Part shown: positions 23,608 to 34,393 of the stretch, in pieces | Layout: the number at the start of each line of letters is the position of its first letter | Numbering within the stretch: the stretch's first letter is position 1 | NCBI GenBank assembly: GCA_002104985.1 | Contig: MCGO01000315.1 | Span: 1-34,393, forward strand | Direction: 5' to 3' | Source of the DNA: Rhizoclosmatium globosum | Taxonomy: Eukaryota > Chytridiomycota > Chytridiomycetes > Chytridiales > Chytriomycetaceae | Length of the DNA: 34,393 nt | Notes under the pieces: model-generated | Told to the model about the DNA's origin: nothing | The model's database searches: none | The model's input: the letters and a program-made list of their open reading frames with translations, nothing else | Translations under genes and position numbers: made by a program

Positions 23608-25479
23608 ATGGACCAGCAAAAAGACGCCTCGGCCGCCGCTCCTTCCGCCATCACAAAACCCGCTGGTGCAGAGAACGTGATTAATGGAATCAAATTGAGC
23701 AGTTGAGTCGCCTCCCTCAAATCAACTTGCGAAAAGTGTCTCAGAGACACGTTGTTCATCCCTCTTCTCTCCACACAAACAATCTACTTCTTAAATTAAA
23801 TGCTAAACTCCCTGTCCCTTTGGCGCCGCACAGACGAACCTGACTCTACTAAAGTCGTCACTGTCACTGCAAATGATGGAAAGACGGGCGAAACTATGGA
23901 GCTCTCTTACACAAACTACAAGGTTATTGGGAACGGATCATTCGGTGTCGTGTTTCAGGCGAAATTGTTGGATTCAGGGGCTTATGGTGCCATCAAGAAA
24001 GTGCTGCAGGATAAGCGGTTCAAGGTGAGAAGGGCCATGAGTCATCACTTGAGTTGGGGCTGTGTGTGGGCCCTGTGTCCGCCCAATGGAAACAACGTAG
24101 AGGACCAGGAGTTGACCTGGATCCGTAGACTTGTGTTGTTTGAGAGGACTGTGTCCGGCTTTAGTATTCATTGGGACCTGACTGGACAGTGGATATCGGA
24201 CTGGTCTACACAAACAGAGCCTAACACCCAACCAAACCTTTGTTCATGCCACTTTACTCAGCCGGTACTTAATATTTTGCACGCAGAACCGTGAGCTTCA
24301 GATCATGCGTCTCGTTTCACATCCCAACGTTGTTGGATTAAAAGCCTTCTTCTATTCAAACGGCGACAAAAAGGACGAAGTGTTTTTGAACTTGGTGTTG
24401 GAATTCGTGCCGGAAACAATTTACCGTGCCAGTCGTCATTATTCAAAAATCAAACAAACTATGCCTATGCTGAGTATCAAGGTATGTGTTCCGGCCTTGT
24501 TTTCCAGCCAAGATGCTGAACTCCATATTTGAAATAGCTCTATATGTACCAACTGTTACGATCACTCGCATATATTCACGCTTGGGGATTTGTCACAGAG
24601 ATATCAAACCGCAGAACTTGGTACGCTGAACTCAATTGATTGTTGAGTATAAACTAAATTTGTCAACAGCTCTTGGACCCCAACTCTGGTATTCTCAAAC
24701 TGTGTGACTTTGGATCAGCGAAAATCCTTGTTGCTGGCGAGCCCAACGTTTCGTACATTTGTTCACGATACTACCGAGCACCTGAACTGATATTCGGAAG
24801 CACAAACTACGGAGTCACAATCGGTACACCAATCAGCCACTCCTATCAGTAATTGTCATCTAAATTCCCCACCTCCAAAAAAAAACCTACAGACGTCTGG
24901 TCAACCGGCTGCGTCATGGCCGAACTAATGCTCGGCCAACCCCTCTTCCCCGGCGAATCCGGCGTCGACCAACTCGTTGAAATCATCAAAGTCCTCGGAA
25001 CCCCAACCCGCGACCAAATCAAAGCCATGAACCAAAACTACACTGAATACAAGTTCCCCCAAATCAAACCCTGCTCCTGGGCCAAAGTCTTCCGGTCGCG
25101 GACCACGACACCGGAGAGCTTGGATCTGTTGAGCAAACTGTTGGAGTACACGCCGACGTTGCGGGTGACGGCGTTGGAGGGATGACGCATGAGTTCTTTG
25201 ATGAATTGAGGAAGGAGGAGACGAAGCTTGTTACGGGGAAGGAGTTGCCGCCGTTGTTTGATTTCACTCCGTTGGGTGAGTTTGTTTTTTTTTGCTGTGG
25301 TGTTGGTGCTCTTGAGTTGTTTACTGATAAGGGATGGTTTTTGAAAAACAGAGCTTTCCATCAAACCGGAGTTGAACCGTAAATTGATTCCTGGCCATGC
25401 GGAGCCTGCGCTTCGTGCACGGGGGATTGAGTTGGAGACGTTCAAACCCATTACTATTGAGCACGCCGTCTTGACCTGA
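23608..25479 (+). CDS. Glycogen synthase kinase 3 (GSK3) family Ser/Thr kinase
   Basis: A CMGC-group kinase that phosphorylates primed substrates in many signalling pathways. Seen in order: Gly-loop IGNGSFGVV, lysine in [19 protein letters not shown] carrying an arginine of the primed-substrate pocket, catalytic loop [14 protein letters not shown], and activation segment [13 protein letters not shown] with the GSK3-type tyrosine. Then come [21 protein letters not shown] and [20 protein letters not shown]. The N terminus lacks the inhibitory serine motif of animal GSK3. Seven exons: 23608-23701, 23834-24024, 24287-24481, 24538-24620, 24670-24823, 24893-25275 and 25352-25479. Single-base losses sit near 24590 (just before CHRD) and near 25180 (TALE^MTHEFF). 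With both restored every junction is in phase and the product is 409 residues. The first intron uses the donor GTTGAG. Confidence 0.95.
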
Positions 25480-25909
25480 GCAGAATGAGAGAAAAAAAAA
25501 AGCAGCACATCGTCGTATTACCCCGCATTCCTTCTTGTCTTTTTCTCGTTGTTTTTTTCTTTTCTCTGGTTTCGGTTGTTGGTTGGGTTGGTAGTGGTGG
25601 TGGGACTTTCTTCTGTTTGATAGATTGGGGTGGTGTTAAGGGTTTCGGGTATTGCCGTTTCTTTTTGGGGATGTGTTGGGGCTGGTGGTATGTAGAGGAG
25701 GAGTGATGGAGTTGTTTTTTGTGTTGGTTTCCCCATGAATGTTACCCTCCCCTTACCCGCTTTCCTATTTTTGTCCGTTAATTTATCGTCGTTTCATTCT
25801 TCCTCTACTGTTACTTTTGTTGGTTTTTTCTTGCTGTGTTCCGAAATGAAAAAGACTTCTAGTTGATTTTATTGGGTTTTTAAGAAAATCACTTCAGTGG
25901 ACTTGAAGT
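25480..25909. other. Intergenic: GSK3 3' flank and promoter of the F-BAR gene
   Basis: 430 bases between two plus-strand genes. The first half is T/G-rich on the plus strand (ttgtttttttcttttctctgg and gggttggtagtggtgg), as often seen in 3' untranslated DNA. No RNA gene or repeat is evident. Small frames here are low-complexity and unconvincing. Confidence 0.5.
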
Positions 25910-28633
25910 ATGCCCCACGCATTCGAAGACGTCTTTTGGGGATCATCCAGTTGAGTACCCTTTCACACTTTGATTAATGCGTTAGCGTTAGAAAGGGAAG
26001 GGACCTGGAAAGGGCAGTGTTGCTAACCTGACCTTATTTGTGGGTGAAACAGGTGATCCACTATCTGGTGTGAAGAAGCTGCATGGTAAGGCAATATTGA
26101 TCAGTTTAGGTACTTGATGCTAACACTCACTTGCTTAGACAACTACCAATACGTACGTATACACACCCTTTAATCACAAGCCACCTGGTTCACGCAACTC
26201 CCCTTTGATCCCTTCAACCTTTCCTCCCTCTAAACACTCTAAACAGGGTGTTGCCGAACTTGAAGAAATCCTTCACTTTGTCAGCATTCGAATGGTTTGT
26301 TTCCCATTATCGTTACGGGAGGAACACCAACACCACCCACAGCAAACAGAGGAATACTATGCAAACAGACTTCAGGAAATGGCCGCAGTCCGCATTCGTC
26401 CCTCAAAAAAGAACGATGACTCATCAGTTGGAAAGGTCGAGGAACTCAACACTGTCCTCAACAATGTCCTTACGACACTCCGCCAGGTACCTTGCACCCT
26501 TGTAATTCAACAAAATACTCAACAGAATTCGTATAATCAGGAAGCAACCATCATCTCCTCAACCCACCGACATATGCACGATACCCTCAACCGAACCTAC
26601 ACATCCCTCAAAAAGTTCCTCGACGACCACCGCCGCCTCTCCCAATCCCGCAAAGAACTAATCGACTCCGCCACAAAGCGATACGAAACCCTCGCCTCCG
26701 ATGTGAAAGAGAAACGAAGGGAAGCGTCCAAGAAATGGGACGTCGCACGGGAAGCCGATGTGACACATAAAAAGGATATCTTGAGTCGCGATGATGTCGG
26801 TGTGCAGAGCCTTGACGTTTTGATCACGGTTGCGGACCTCCAATTCACGGTTGTTGAGTTTAATACGCTTGTGTCGGAGATTGAACGCGATGTGCCGAAG
26901 CAGGATGTGAAGTCTATTATTGGGACGTATAAGTCTGTTGTCTCTGGCGCGGCGGTGATCAAGTACTTGATGACGAACGGCGCGAAAGTGAGGCGGTCGT
27001 TGCAGACTGTTGAATCTGCGACGGCGTTTCTGAATGCATTGATTGGACAAGGGTTTTTGAAGAGTATTGCGTTGCGGAATTCGAATAAGTTGCCGGTTTC
27101 GGAGCAGCAGTATCAGTGGAAGAAGACGTGTTTGGATAACGAGCCTGATCACACGCGGACGAGAAGGGAGGCGAACGGGCTGAGTTGGAGTATAAAAATG
27201 CTGTCAAAAATGCGGAGGAGGCTCGTGTTGTTCTTGAAGCGCATTGTATTGAGGTTAGATGCCATTTCCCACTTTCCATCCACTAACACCTCAAAAAGCA
27301 CATGAAAACGGTCCAAATCGCACTCATGGAACGTCTAACACTCGCCAAAACCGTCATTTCCTCATACATCGACTCCGAACAATCCTGCATCTCCCCATCA
27401 CTCACTCTGTCGAACGTTTCAACGTCCTCCTCGAAATGTTTTCCCGGAACAACAAGTCCAAGTAATGGCAGAACGCGACCGAACCGGAAATGCACGCCTA
27501 AACCCATCGTCTACAGCGCGTCGAGTAATAAAATCAGGGTGGAATCAACGTACGTGAATAGCGTTGTGTTTGGCGTTCCATTGGAGACGTTGGCGCAGAG
27601 GGATTCGAGGCGGGTTCCGAATTTGTTGAGGAAGTGTTTGAGGGCTTTGGTTAAAGGTTGTGTTGATAGTGCGGCGATTGGGGGGTGGGATGGGGAGTTG
27701 CGGGTTTGGTTGGAGTCGAATATGTATGCTCCGACTGTGCAATCGTTGCGGGCGAATATCAATGGGTCTGGGAAGCCAATTTCGTTGGCGCATTTGAGGG
27801 AACGGCCTACAAGTGATATTGTTGGTCTGATTAAGCTTTGGTTGCTCCAGTTGCCAGGATCTGTCTGTGGTGACGAAGTATACGAACCGTTGAAGCTTCT
27901 GTACCTTTCAAGTGAGGCTGTTTAGTTCAAATTGGGAGTAATTCTAACACAAAATCTAGAATCCGATGAATACGCCGGAATGCGAAGCGGATCTCTCAAA
28001 AGCCTCCTATCAACATTATCACAGTCATCGTATTCATCCCTGTTTGCCCTCATCACACACTGGCAGAAACTCCTCGCTGAAACAAACACTGCATCCACCG
28101 ACCCAAAAATCAACGACCTCTCCCAAGTAATGGGCCACCTCGTCCTCCGCCCCAAAGTCGAAACCCTTGTGACGGCCTTTGATAAACACCCGCACCGATT
28201 CCTACGTGACTTGTTGACTCATTCTACGAGTGAAATATTCCAAATCGGGATGGGCCCGAACCCAAGTTCGCAGAGCTTGCAGATTGAAGGAGAAGATTTG
28301 GATCCTGAGAACGATGATGATTTGGATGAGGAAGGGGTGCCAAGCGTTGTTGAGGAGCAAGACCGTATTATCTTGTTGGATGCACCAATTGTGCAGAATA
28401 CGCGCATGTCAATTAGTAGTTCTGTGAGTGGGTATAGCGGCATTGGGACTGGTGGAGCTGTTGGGCGTGATCTTTTGAGTAACGAGTTGGATGCTGTTCG
28501 TCTGAGTGTAGCGAACAAGAGTGATGAGGACTTGTTCTTGGAAGAGGAAGCGGAGGGGTTGGAGGACTTGAATGAAGAGGAGATGAGACGCATCGAGGCA
28601 GAAATGGATGCTATGCTTGCTGAAGACAAGTAA
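25910..28633 (+). CDS. F-BAR / DEP / RhoGAP protein, Rgd2-type
   Basis: Predicted membrane-curving regulator of Rho-family GTPases. Order seen: F-BAR start FEDVFWG..DPLSGVKKLHDNY, GVAELEEILHF..EEYYANRLQEMA; long helix (RKELIDSATKRYETLASDVK); a DEP-like domain (IIGTYKSVVSGAAVIKYLM to GQGFLKSIA); the F-BAR return helix (ERAELEYKNAVKNAEEA); and a RhoGAP-like region FGVPLETLAQRDSRRVPNLLRKC to LSQVMGHLVLRPK. DEP inside F-BAR is the layout of yeast Rgd2. The usual GAP motif GIFRxSG with its arginine finger is not visible. Eight exons include one of 14 bases (26139-26152); the last is 27960-28633. Frame breaks: near 27153, and three within 27385-27510 that cancel, so the open frame there is partly wrong (the true path appears to contain HSVERFNVLLEMFS, then MAERDRTG). 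About 760 residues, with an acidic C-terminal tail. Confidence 0.8.
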
Positions 28634-28782
28634 CTCAACGATAATCAATTCAATATGAACAAAAGGCATCAAATATGAAATACAGTTTTTTATGAACGTT
28701 TTCTGCACTTTATTGTGTGCATCCATCTTTTGACATAAATCATCAATACCAAATTAACTTCGCGAATGAAAAAACAAGTATT

Positions 28783-30167
28783 TTAGACAGAGTCGAGGAT
28801 GGCTGGCTCCTTGAAGTCCTTGGAGCCTGGAACAGACTTTCCAGTCTCAGCAGAGGTCTCTCCGTGGAGCTCCAAGAGCTTACCAAGGTCGAACTTTGGC
28901 GCCTTCAAGATCTTGACCTTGCGGACGTAGACGTTCTGGAGTGGGTAGATACCCTGGGTAGCCTTCTCAATAGCCTTTCCGATAACCTCAGGCATCAACT
29001 TCTGGACGAGCTCCTTCAAGTCACAGGCGGAAGCCTCACGACCGATAACCTCGAACATCTTCTTGCGGATTTGACGGATCTGAGCAGAGGTGGCGTAGTG
29101 GTCTTCTTGACCTGGTTTGGTCTTCTCTTGGTGAAGGCGATGGTGAAGAGACGAACGAGGTAACCGTCAGTGGTCTTGACGTCCAAGTGGGCCTCGATCA
29201 AGGATTGCCACTTCTTAACCATGGAGCGGAGCTTGTCGGAGGTGAAGTCCATACCGTGGAAGTTGGTCAAGCAGTTCTTTCCCTGGATCTCCTGGATCTG
29301 GAGACGGACCTTACGGAAACCGTCCTCCTGGTTCTTGGAGAGGTCAGCGAGGTTAACCTCGAGGACACGGTTCTTCAAGTAGTCGTTGGCGTTCTCTGAA
29401 TGGTTGGTTGATAATTAGAAATCTGTTTGGATTCGAGTGGCAAGAGGATCTCGTTGATCTTTCTGACTCTCTATCAACATCTTCGTCCATCCACAATTTC
29501 CGTATCTCTCTCTATATTGATATTCACGATACAGTCTGCTGCTGATGGAGGATGTTGCAGGTGGGCAAGGGAAGAGTACTCACTCAAACCCTGGGTACGG
29601 TTGACGAGGGTCTTTCCGACGTTACGGACATCGAAGAATGATGGGGCCTTGATGTCGTACCAGTCCTTACGGGTGAATGGGTCGACACTAAGAGAAGAGG
29701 GTTTAGCCTAGTTGTCCCTCACCACACTGATTTAATTCCAGCATAGTCTCTCCCCGATTGAGCCGTATTAGGTATTTCTGAGTAAGATCCGAGTAGGTTT
29801 GCGGGTATTCGAGGTGGTTGAGTTGTTGTGGTTGTTTGAGCCATGCCTCCCTCTCCTTCCTCTCACACCGCACGCCCATCACAGCCGCCATCGCCATCAT
29901 CGCATCGAACCAAGGCCTCTGAGTCGTCTGATTTGTACTTACACCTTCTTCTTGAGACCCTTCTTTCCCTTGGACAAACGCCTAATGAACAAGGTTGGTT
30001 GGTTAGGAGATGCGCCTCAGACCGCCGATCAAAGGGCAACTTACTTGTTCTTTCCGACAGCCCTGTTTGCGACAAGAAGCGAATACAATGTGGATTGGAG
30101 GTGGTTATAGGTGGAATGCGGTAAGTACACGGTCAGTAGGCAAGTGGGAAGGGGGTGGGCCGTACAT
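28783..30167 (-). CDS. RPS1: 40S ribosomal protein eS1 (RPS3A/RPS1 family)
   Basis: Small-subunit ribosomal protein. Seen: [121 protein letters not shown] and [19 protein letters not shown]. Exons: 30167-30166 (only AT of the start codon), 30062-30045 (18 bases), 29981-29943, 29687-29584 and 29395-28783, with introns of 103, 63, 255 and 188 bases. The start codon appears split by an intron (AT, then G), because the acceptor before GCTGTCGG leaves a lone G. That upstream exon is inferred; the nearest AAAAT with a following GT is at 30166. One C is missing near 29099 (KKTTYA). Corrected length is 258 residues, as expected for eS1. Confidence 0.93.
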
Positions 30168-30483
30168 TTTGAATTTTGATAGAGGAAAATCAACAGAACA
30201 CAAAGACTTCTTCTTGCCTAGCCTCCCTTCGATAATACAGAATAACTCTACAGAAACCGGCTTCTGTCTATCATGGGCTTCAAGCAAGTTGTTTTTCGCT
30301 CTGTGTAATGCAGTAGACCACCAAGTACCCATTCATTATGCACCGCCACCACCATAGCCATATCCGTTCATCACAAACTAAACGAAGTTATTGGATAATA
30401 AAATTATGGATATTTGAAACTCCTCCGACTCGCCTTTATTATTCAATACCCTCAACAATAATTAGTATGTAACAAATATAAAC
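30168..30483. other. Intergenic: eS1 promoter and 3' flank of the phosphodiesterase gene
   Basis: 316 bases between two minus-strand genes. It is AT-rich next to the phosphodiesterase stop. Just upstream of the proposed eS1 start, the minus strand carries pyrimidine-rich tracts (for example CTTCTTCTTG-like sequence near 30215), which often mark ribosomal protein promoters and leaders. No RNA gene is seen. Confidence 0.4.
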
Positions 30484-31887
30484 TCAAATAGACATTGGAA
30501 CAATGATAGAGGTGGCTAATCCATAATGATCTGTTGTGTGATGATGAGAAACTGAACTCAGTGACAAATCAAGCAACTGTACCTGACAACTGAATATAGC
30601 CCTCATTCTCAACCAACAACTTTTCAATTCTGGTTAATTTAGAATCAACGGCGATTCCACTTCCACTTAGCGCCAACTGTTTCATAGCACTGGACAATTC
30701 TTGATTTGCAGTCTGAGGCTTACTTGCATCCTTCGGTGTCAGCAACAAAAGATAATCGATTGACGCAGGATTACAGTCCGTAATCGAAAGCCTGTTATTG
30801 ACCCCGTCAACCTCCCCAAACGTGACAGGATGTTCACCATAAGCGTCATACATCAAGTCATTCACTTGAAACCTAATCGGGGCTGAGATGGAGTTAGGAG
30901 ACCCGTCAGACTTGATTTCATTCCAGAGACAACAAGGTCTCCCTGCAAAAGGCGTAGCATGGTAGCATATTCTTCAGAATAGCTTCCTCCGAACCGACTA
31001 TTGACGTTAAAAGAGCCAGCAATAAACGCTGGCTCGGTTCTGTTCAACCTCATGGTCTCATCAATGAATTCCTTGAAAGTTGCCAGTTGCGCCAAACGAA
31101 CACAAGCAGCATTGACTTCACCTTGAACAGACGTTGGCTCAGCAGACGCAGTTCGTGCGCGACCAAATAGCGGTGAAGCCGGAGGATGAAATAAGTGAGT
31201 ACTTGGAATTTGGAGACCTGGTGGAGCCCCAGTTGGAACTGGTGAAACTTGACCCCCAACGAGAACTGGAGCGTCTTTGGCAGACGATTGCAAGTGAGTA
31301 TTGAAAACGTGAATGTACTTGTTTGGAGAGACTTTGATTTTAGCATACAATGCGCCTTTGGCTGTGAATCGGTCACCATTGATTCCTCGTTTGTAAGTGA
31401 TCTTGTCGGTCTTTACAATCGGGTACCGACTCAGAATGAGTAGACCGCCGTCAACGCTTGTGTTTAGGATACCTTTGGATGGAGAGGCGACGTGGTACTC
31501 GAATCCATACTTCTTGGCTTGAACCAACAACTTGGACATGCGAGTCGATCCCGATGAATAGATTTCTTGTAGACAGACAACATCGTAGCCTGGCAGAACT
31601 GCCGTTGCAAAGTGACTAAGTCTGGCGTTCTTGTAGTCAGACGTGTTGTTTGTGATTCCAGGTGGCCTTAAGAAGATGTTGTATGACAAGACTCTGACGT
31701 TCGAGCACGAAACTGGGGGACGACCTGTGATTGAAGTTGGTCTGGATGAATCGTCGACAACAGTTTTATCAGACTGGACACTAGAGCGAGCGTCCTGTTG
31801 CTCAACAACACATCCTGAGTCGTCGATTTCCTTCTTCCCTTCTGCGATGGGACGTCCGGGGAGCTCTTCTTGTGGCTTGGCAATCAT
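30484..31887 (-). CDS. Sphingomyelinase-like endonuclease/exonuclease/phosphatase (EEP) domain protein
   Basis: Closest in pattern to neutral sphingomyelinases, which hydrolyse sphingomyelin to ceramide and phosphocholine. Catalytic blocks in order: LSYNIFLRPP, CLQEIYSS, DGGLLILSRYPIV, RFTAKGALYAKI, FNTHLQSS, FIAGSFNVN, SIDYLLL and, across the last intron (30582-30531), LSDHYG with the catalytic-type histidine. The position that is Asp in the family GDFN motif is Ser here. A Pro/Ser-rich insert of about 60 residues lies between HLQ and the next helix. One G is missing near 30938 (LLQGRPCCLW). The last exon is 30530-30484. Start uncertain: the first in-frame ATG is at 31887-31885, but open coding-like sequence continues to 31956, a splice acceptor, and beyond. 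It may be the C-terminal part of the kinase gene upstream. No signal peptide or membrane segment is evident. Confidence 0.75.
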
Positions 31888-32125
31888 ACTTGCTTGTTTG
31901 GGTTTCACTTCAATTCTCAATGGCGTAGGGGTTCGGTCGCCGTCGACTGAAGGTCTCTATTTCGAAGTTTTAGTGACTAAGTAGGTAGGAAAGGGAGTAA
32001 ATTACAGAAGCAGAAGCAGAAGCATGGTTGACAACGGAAGGTTGCGGTATAGAGGTCGTGAATCTAGAGCTTCCTGAGGCTGTGACAGGGATGGGAATGG
32101 ACGAGGGAAGAGAAGTCGAGGACTT
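31888..32125 (-). other. Ser/Pro-rich coding-like linker with a 49-base intron
   Basis: Between the kinase stop codon (TGA 32128-32126) and the first ATG of the phosphodiesterase, one minus-strand frame stays open and reads as disordered protein (KSSTSLPSSIPIPVTASGSS, then SIPQPSVVNHASASAS). It meets a good intron at 32005-31957 (GTAATT..AAATAG) and continues in phase into RPSVDGDRTPTPLRIEVKPK and the phosphodiesterase. This is either a 5' part of the phosphodiesterase gene or the linker of a fused protein. Confidence 0.5.
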
Positions 32126-33321
<1,196 letters not shown>

Positions 33322-34128
33322 TCTACAGCTCCTCTTTGTTGGTTTGTGAGGTTTCGAATTAGATTCTTTTTTTAGATCAAATTATGAGGAAGGTGCGCCA
33401 CAAAACAGCTGGATTATAAAACGAGCGAATGAGTCATAATAGAAATTGAGACCTTGTTCCAACTTTGGCTGTTGAAACAAAATGGACGAGTTGGGCCTAA
33501 ATTCGTTCCCATTTTTCCCCCTTCACTCTGTTAAGCGCATACAAGCCGAGACGATGTATCTATTATATAAATACAACTGTTTAAATCTAGTAGCCTGCTT
33601 TTCCACTCGTATCGATTCAATTCAATCGGCACAATGGAATGGCTTCGGTTTGAATGCCAAAAATTTCTTGTCATTGACAATCCAACTTCAAGGCCACCAC
33701 ACTCGAAGAGGAATCATACAGGTGAGCGTCTTTTCTTGATTCTGATTCCTAGAGCTAGACGTGGGTAGCTGAAGTGGGAAGTTCGGGATGAGGCAGAGGT
33801 GTTCGAGAGGATGACACTCCAATCAGCTTTTTCCGTCTATTCCACATTGTGTTGAGCACACGACCACCCCTAACTTTCCTTCAACTAGGTACTTTCGCTT
33901 ATTTGCGCTGACGATATGAGAACGAGAAAAACAAAACGCGTTCAAATGATTTGGGAGGGAGGGGAATACTTGAGCCGGAAGCTGGCGCGAAAGGAATCTG
34001 AGGCTCTGACGGCAATAACTATACGATATAAGATCAACTGGAAAGAAACCGTTTGCTCTACAAGCTGGACATAGCCTCTCTGAGTCCCTGAACTAAATCA
34101 ATCAGCTAACCTTACCGTCAGATAAAAA
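33322..34128. promoter_or_regulatory. Divergent promoter region between the kinase and G-beta genes
   Basis: 807 bases separate two head-to-head genes. A TATA-like tattatataaata lies near 33563. An 85-codon plus-strand frame at 33482-33739 has no recognisable motif and ends in a possible splice donor (caggtgagcg, about 33719). A short upstream gene cannot be excluded, but nothing else supports one. No RNA gene or repeat is seen. Confidence 0.45.
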
Positions 34129-34393
34129 ATGGGTGACATCGCCGATAGAATTGCCGCCGCTAGAAAAGAAGCCGAAGCGTTAAAAGAGAAGATCAAGCAA
34201 AAAAAGATGCGCTTGCCGACACCACCCGTATGTAAATCCCACACCATCCACCCAATATAATTCAATCCAACTTCCCAAAAACACCTAAACAACCACTTAC
34301 GCGCTCTTTATTTTTTCACCAGTGAAAGCAGTAGCAGCAGACCAAGAAAAGCTCACCTCAGTCGCCATGAAAGTCCGTAGAACCCTCAAAGGC
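34129..34393 (+). CDS. Heterotrimeric G-protein beta subunit, N-terminal part (cut by window end)
   Basis: The beta subunit pairs with gamma and carries signals from G-protein-coupled receptors at the plasma membrane. Seen: MGDIADRIAAARKEAEALKE, the N-terminal coiled-coil helix that pairs with gamma, then QKKDALADTT. A 95-base intron follows (34228-34322, GTATGT..CACCAG), then LKAVAADQEKL and MKVRRTLKG, which opens the first WD40 repeat. Exon 1 is 99 bases; one A is missing from the run near 34206. With it restored exon 1 encodes 33 residues plus one base and joins exon 2 in phase. The rest of the propeller lies beyond position 34393. Start chosen as the first ATG, directly at the helix. Confidence 0.88.

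Noticed and set aside
29396..29942. Possible snoRNA in the two longer introns of eS1
   Set aside because: Ribosomal protein introns often host snoRNAs, but I found no convincing paired C/D or H/ACA boxes.
33482..33739. 85-codon plus-strand frame between the kinase and G-beta genes
   Set aside because: No motif or homology I recognise, and it lies in a divergent promoter region. Kept only as a note.

Overview
This window is nuclear DNA of a fungus. The evidence is Zn2Cys6 (zinc cluster) transcription factors, a Golgi Mnn2/Mnn1-type mannosyltransferase, an Rgd2-type F-BAR/DEP/RhoGAP protein, a DUF4050 protein, and short introns (mostly 46-100 bases, GT..AG). Gene spacing is compact. I cannot fix the lineage; an early-diverging fungus such as a chytrid is only a guess.

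Layout. 1-588 holds the 5' part of an adenylate kinase gene (minus strand). 750-2813 is a transcription factor with two zinc clusters in tandem (TF1). 2980-13999 is an 11 kb tandem satellite of about 76 units of 145-146 bases, in two subtypes, with a zinc-cluster relic touching its left edge. 14000-16904 is a gene-poor, relic-rich stretch: a possible solo LTR, a decayed third copy of the transcription factor (15034-15659), and a small ORF resembling the C-terminal zinc ribbon of piggyBac transposases. 16905-18975 is an intact-length paralogue of TF1 (TF2). From 18996 on the sequence is dense housekeeping DNA: a mannosyltransferase, spermidine synthase and a DUF4050 protein (all minus); GSK3 kinase and an F-BAR/DEP/RhoGAP protein (plus); ribosomal protein eS1, a sphingomyelinase-like phosphodiesterase and a CaMK-type kinase (all minus); and the start of a G-protein beta subunit (plus, cut by the window end).

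Almost every gene, including ribosomal protein eS1, spermidine synthase and GSK3, needs one or more single-base deletions undone to read through. I count about 20 such events, all losses of one base and mostly in homopolymer runs. Exon phases close exactly once they are allowed for. This looks like uncorrected long-read indel error rather than gene decay, so genes are called as CDS despite frame breaks. Only the copy at 15034-15659, which has substitutions to stop codons and lacks its 5' part, is called a pseudogene with confidence.

The most unusual things are: the satellite and its higher-order organisation, in a fungus, between copies of one transcription factor family; the double zinc-cluster architecture of that family; and a CaMK-type kinase that may run straight into a sphingomyelinase-like domain as one protein.
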